From NCBI GenBank assembly GCA_905373345.1, contig CAJPSU010000028.1, positions 1 through 7,980 of the forward strand: DNA of 7,980 bases, read 5' to 3'. The notes beneath the pieces are model-generated. The model made no database searches and was not told the DNA's origin. It saw nothing but the letters and a program-made list of their open reading frames with translations. The position numbers and the translations under genes are program-made. Source of the DNA: Candidatus Saccharimonadota bacterium. GTDB lineage: Bacteria > Patescibacteriota > Saccharimonadia > Saccharimonadales > Saccharimonadaceae. This document shows positions 6,331 to 7,980 of this stretch, piece by piece (within the stretch, counting starts at the first letter, position 1; the number at the start of each line of letters is the position of its first letter).

Positions 6331-7494
6331 ATGATTCAGCGAGATGCTCAGTCAACGGTAAAACCCGTTCTTAGTCAAGGGCTTGTCGCTATTATTTATG
6401 GCGCTCGACAAACCGGTAAAACAACGCTTGCGAAACAGGTTGCCGCAAGCTATAAGAAACCGCTCTACCTCAACTGCGATGATCCGACAGTTGTCGCCAA
6501 CCTCACAGGACGATCCGCCCAGGAGCTAAAATCATATATCGGAGACACCGATTTTGTCGTCATTGATGAGGCGCAGCGGGTCGAAAATATTGGAATATCG
6601 CTGAAGCTGCTACACGACAGCTACCCGAGCATCCCGCTGCTCGTCACTGGATCGTCTAGCCTTGATTTAGCGAATCGCGTCGCTGAACCTCTTACCGGAC
6701 GAAGTATTGAAATCCAGCTTTATCCCCTTAGCGTGCGAGAAGTGTCTACAGATACCCCATCAATGTTAGCTCACGCCCGTACGCTAGCTGTGCGCGGCGG
6801 TTATCCTGGTATGTGGGCACTTTCTGGAGAAGAAGCATCGAAACGTCTTCGTAATATGGCCATCAATTACATATTCCGCGATGCTTTCTCGCCTGTTGTT
6901 ATTTACGACCAAACTATCTTAAACAACTTGCTACAACTGCTTGCATACCAGATAGGAAACGAAGTAAACTACAGCGAGCTCAGCCGAAAACTAAGCGTCA
7001 GCCGCGAAACTGTCGAACGCTACATTGATTTGCTGGAAAAAGCATTTATCGTTTTCAGACTCAATCAATACCGTAAAAATCTCCGAGCCGAGGTTGGTAG
7101 GCTTCGGAAAATATATTTTATAGATCTCGGTATCCGTAACGCTCTAATTAATGATTTTCGCCCTCTGCATATTCGTGAAGACGCTGGATCTCTATGGGAA
7201 AATTTTTGTATCCTTGAACGTAGAAAATACCTCTCTACGACAGACCGTCTTGTTCGTTCGTATTACTGGCGAAATAGCAAGAAGCAAGAAATTGACCTTA
7301 TTGAAGATGAACAAGATGTTGTTCGGGCATTTGAAATAAAATATGGTAAAAAAGAACCTAAGGTTCCTACAGAGTTCACGAAATTATACCCAAATAGCGA
7401 GTATACTGTCGTTAATCCAAGTAATTTCAATGATGCGTTATTTCGAGCATTGCCTGATGATAAAATAAGTTTGTTCCAAGGAGGATTACTATGA
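6331..7494 (+). CDS. AAA_14/DUF4143-family ATPase with PD-(D/E)XK-like C-terminal domain
   Basis: A 387-residue P-loop ATPase of a widespread family with no settled function; relatives are single-gene units scattered in bacterial and archaeal genomes. The Walker A GARQTGKT is at 24-31 and Walker B FVVIDEAQ at 75-82. VTGSSSLDL (105-113) is the sensor strand. A winged-helix-like stretch lies near 210-244. The C-terminal DUF4143 region has WENF (Glu290), EIDLI (Asp322) and FEIKYGK (Glu335, Lys337), an intact set of PD-(D/E)XK-type residues. MIQRD is the usual N-terminus, so I chose ATG 6331 over a TTG at 6295 inside the repeat. There is no SD but a leaderless-type promoter. GC is low: 34% by hand count in 7261-7440 against 54% in sampled rfbB lines. 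It splits rfbD from rfbA and overlaps rfbA by ATGA, suggesting acquisition. A link to rhamnose synthesis is not supported. Confidence 0.9.
   Translation: MIQRDAQSTVKPVLSQGLVAIIYGARQTGKTTLAKQVAASYKKPLYLNCDDPTVVANLTGRSAQELKSYIGDTDFVVIDEAQRVENIGISLKLLHDSYPSIPLLVTGSSSLDLANRVAEPLTGRSIEIQLYPLSVREVSTDTPSMLAHARTLAVRGGYPGMWALSGEEASKRLRNMAINYIFRDAFSPVVIYDQTILNNLLQLLAYQIGNEVNYSELSRKLSVSRETVERYIDLLEKAFIVFRLNQYRKNLRAEVGRLRKIYFIDLGIRNALINDFRPLHIREDAGSLWENFCILERRKYLSTTDRLVRSYYWRNSKKQEIDLIEDEQDVVRAFEIKYGKKEPKVPTEFTKLYPNSEYTVVNPSNFNDALFRALPDDKISLFQGGLL
7478..7484 (+). promoter_or_regulatory. Shine-Dalgarno site of rfbA inside the ATPase 3' end
   Basis: AAGGAGG lies 6 bases before ATG 7491. In the ATPase frame it is read as part of the final Gln-Gly-Gly-Leu-Leu. 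The layout resembles the rfbC-rfbD junction (GGAGG, an ACT just before ATG), so the site probably belonged to rfbA before the ATPase arrived. Confidence 0.88.
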
Positions 7495-7980
7495 AAGGAA
7501 TAATTCTAGCTGGCGGATCTGGCACGCGCCTCTGGCCAATTACGAAAGCAATCAGTAAGCAGCTGATGCCAATTTATGACAAGCCGATGATTTACTACCC
7601 GCTGACGACGCTAATGCAGGCCGGTATCCGCGAGATTCTTGTTATTACCACGCCAGAAGACCAGGCTGGATTCAAACGCCTGCTCGGCGATGGTTCACAG
7701 TGGGGGCTTGATTTGCATTATGCCATTCAACCAAGCCCGGACGGACTCGCCCAAGCATTTATCATCGGCGAGGAATTTATCGGCGACGATAAGGTAGCGC
7801 TGGTGTTGGGTGATAATATTTTCCACGGCGATGCGCTGGATGATTCGCTGCAAGCCTGCACCGACCCAGATGGCGGCACGGTGTTTGCCTACGAAGTTTC
7901 CGACCCGGAGCGTTACGGCGTGGTCGAATTTGATGATAACAATGTGGCGGTGTCGATCGAGGAAAAGCCAGCCCAGCCGA
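7491..7980 (+). CDS. rfbA: Glucose-1-phosphate thymidylyltransferase, 3' partial
   Basis: First step of dTDP-L-rhamnose synthesis: joins dTTP and glucose-1-phosphate to give dTDP-glucose and pyrophosphate, in the cytoplasm; usually feedback-inhibited by dTDP-rhamnose. 163 residues of about 290 are visible before the window ends, with no stop. LAGGSGTRL (6-14) is the nucleotide-binding loop. [17 protein letters not shown] (22-38) includes the expected Lys23. [10 protein letters not shown], then [16 protein letters not shown] (83-98), match the family. LGDNIFHG (106-113) carries the metal-binding Asp108, and [14 protein letters not shown] follows. The ATG overlaps the ATPase TGA in ATGA and has a strong SD 6 bases upstream. 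GC rises again compared with the ATPase 3' third. Its distance from rfbBCD is explained by the inserted ATPase gene. Confidence 0.96.
   Translation, partial: MKGIILAGGSGTRLWPITKAISKQLMPIYDKPMIYYPLTTLMQAGIREILVITTPEDQAGFKRLLGDGSQWGLDLHYAIQPSPDGLAQAFIIGEEFIGDDKVALVLGDNIFHGDALDDSLQACTDPDGGTVFAYEVSDPERYGVVEFDDNNVAVSIEEKPAQP

Noticed and set aside
7411..7440. GTTAATC and TGCGTTA in the ATPase 3' end as a right-hand match to the 32-bp repeat
   Set aside because: Only 7-9 scattered bases agree and they lie inside conserved reading frame; chance is enough to explain them.

Overview
The window is one stretch of a bacterial surface-glycan locus. It holds a polyprenyl-phosphate sugar-1-phosphate transferase (cut by the left edge), a WbaZ-like family 4 glycosyltransferase, a small opposite-strand nucleotidyltransferase, galE, and the dTDP-L-rhamnose genes rfbB, rfbC, rfbD and rfbA (rfbA cut by the right edge). 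One foreign-looking gene, an AAA_14/DUF4143 ATPase, sits between rfbD and rfbA. Both galE and the ATPase end in TGA, so TGA is a stop codon here, which argues against genetic code 25. Protein style, gene packing and the leaderless starts would fit a Patescibacteria/CPR lineage such as Saccharibacteria, but this is inference without any marker gene.

Layout. 1-1069 (+): sugar transferase that starts glycan assembly on the lipid carrier. 1070-1149: spacer with a -10 box. 1150-2268 (+): GT4 glycosyltransferase. 2269-2700 (-): cytidylyltransferase-fold enzyme, meeting the GT4 gene stop to stop with no bases between. 2701-2752: compact divergent promoter region. 2753-3769 (+): galE. 3785-4798, 4809-5378 and 5381-6244 (+): rfbB, rfbC, rfbD, tightly packed, with Shine-Dalgarno (SD) sequences inside or overlapping the previous gene's end. 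6234-6312: 2.5 copies of a 32-bp tandem repeat. 6331-7494 (+): DUF4143 ATPase, whose last bases contain the rfbA ribosome binding site and which overlaps rfbA by ATGA. 7491-7980 (+): rfbA, 5' part.

How the genes fit together. RfbA makes dTDP-glucose, RfbB dehydrates it, RfbC epimerises it and RfbD reduces it to dTDP-L-rhamnose. GalE interconverts UDP-glucose and UDP-galactose. The sugar transferase puts the first sugar phosphate on undecaprenyl phosphate and the GT4 enzyme extends the chain. The nucleotidyltransferase probably activates a phosphorylated small molecule of unknown identity.

The most notable signals concern gene starts and the ATPase junction. Four starts (1150, 2753, 3785, 6331) have no SD but carry a -10 hexamer ending 7 or 8 bases before the ATG, as expected for leaderless mRNAs. 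The other four visible starts (2700, 4809, 5381, 7491) have clear SDs. The repeat before the ATPase duplicates the end of rfbD, supplies a near-consensus -35 for the ATPase and can fold into a terminator across copies. Together these suggest that the ATPase gene has been spliced into a rhamnose operon and now carries rfbA behind its own promoter.
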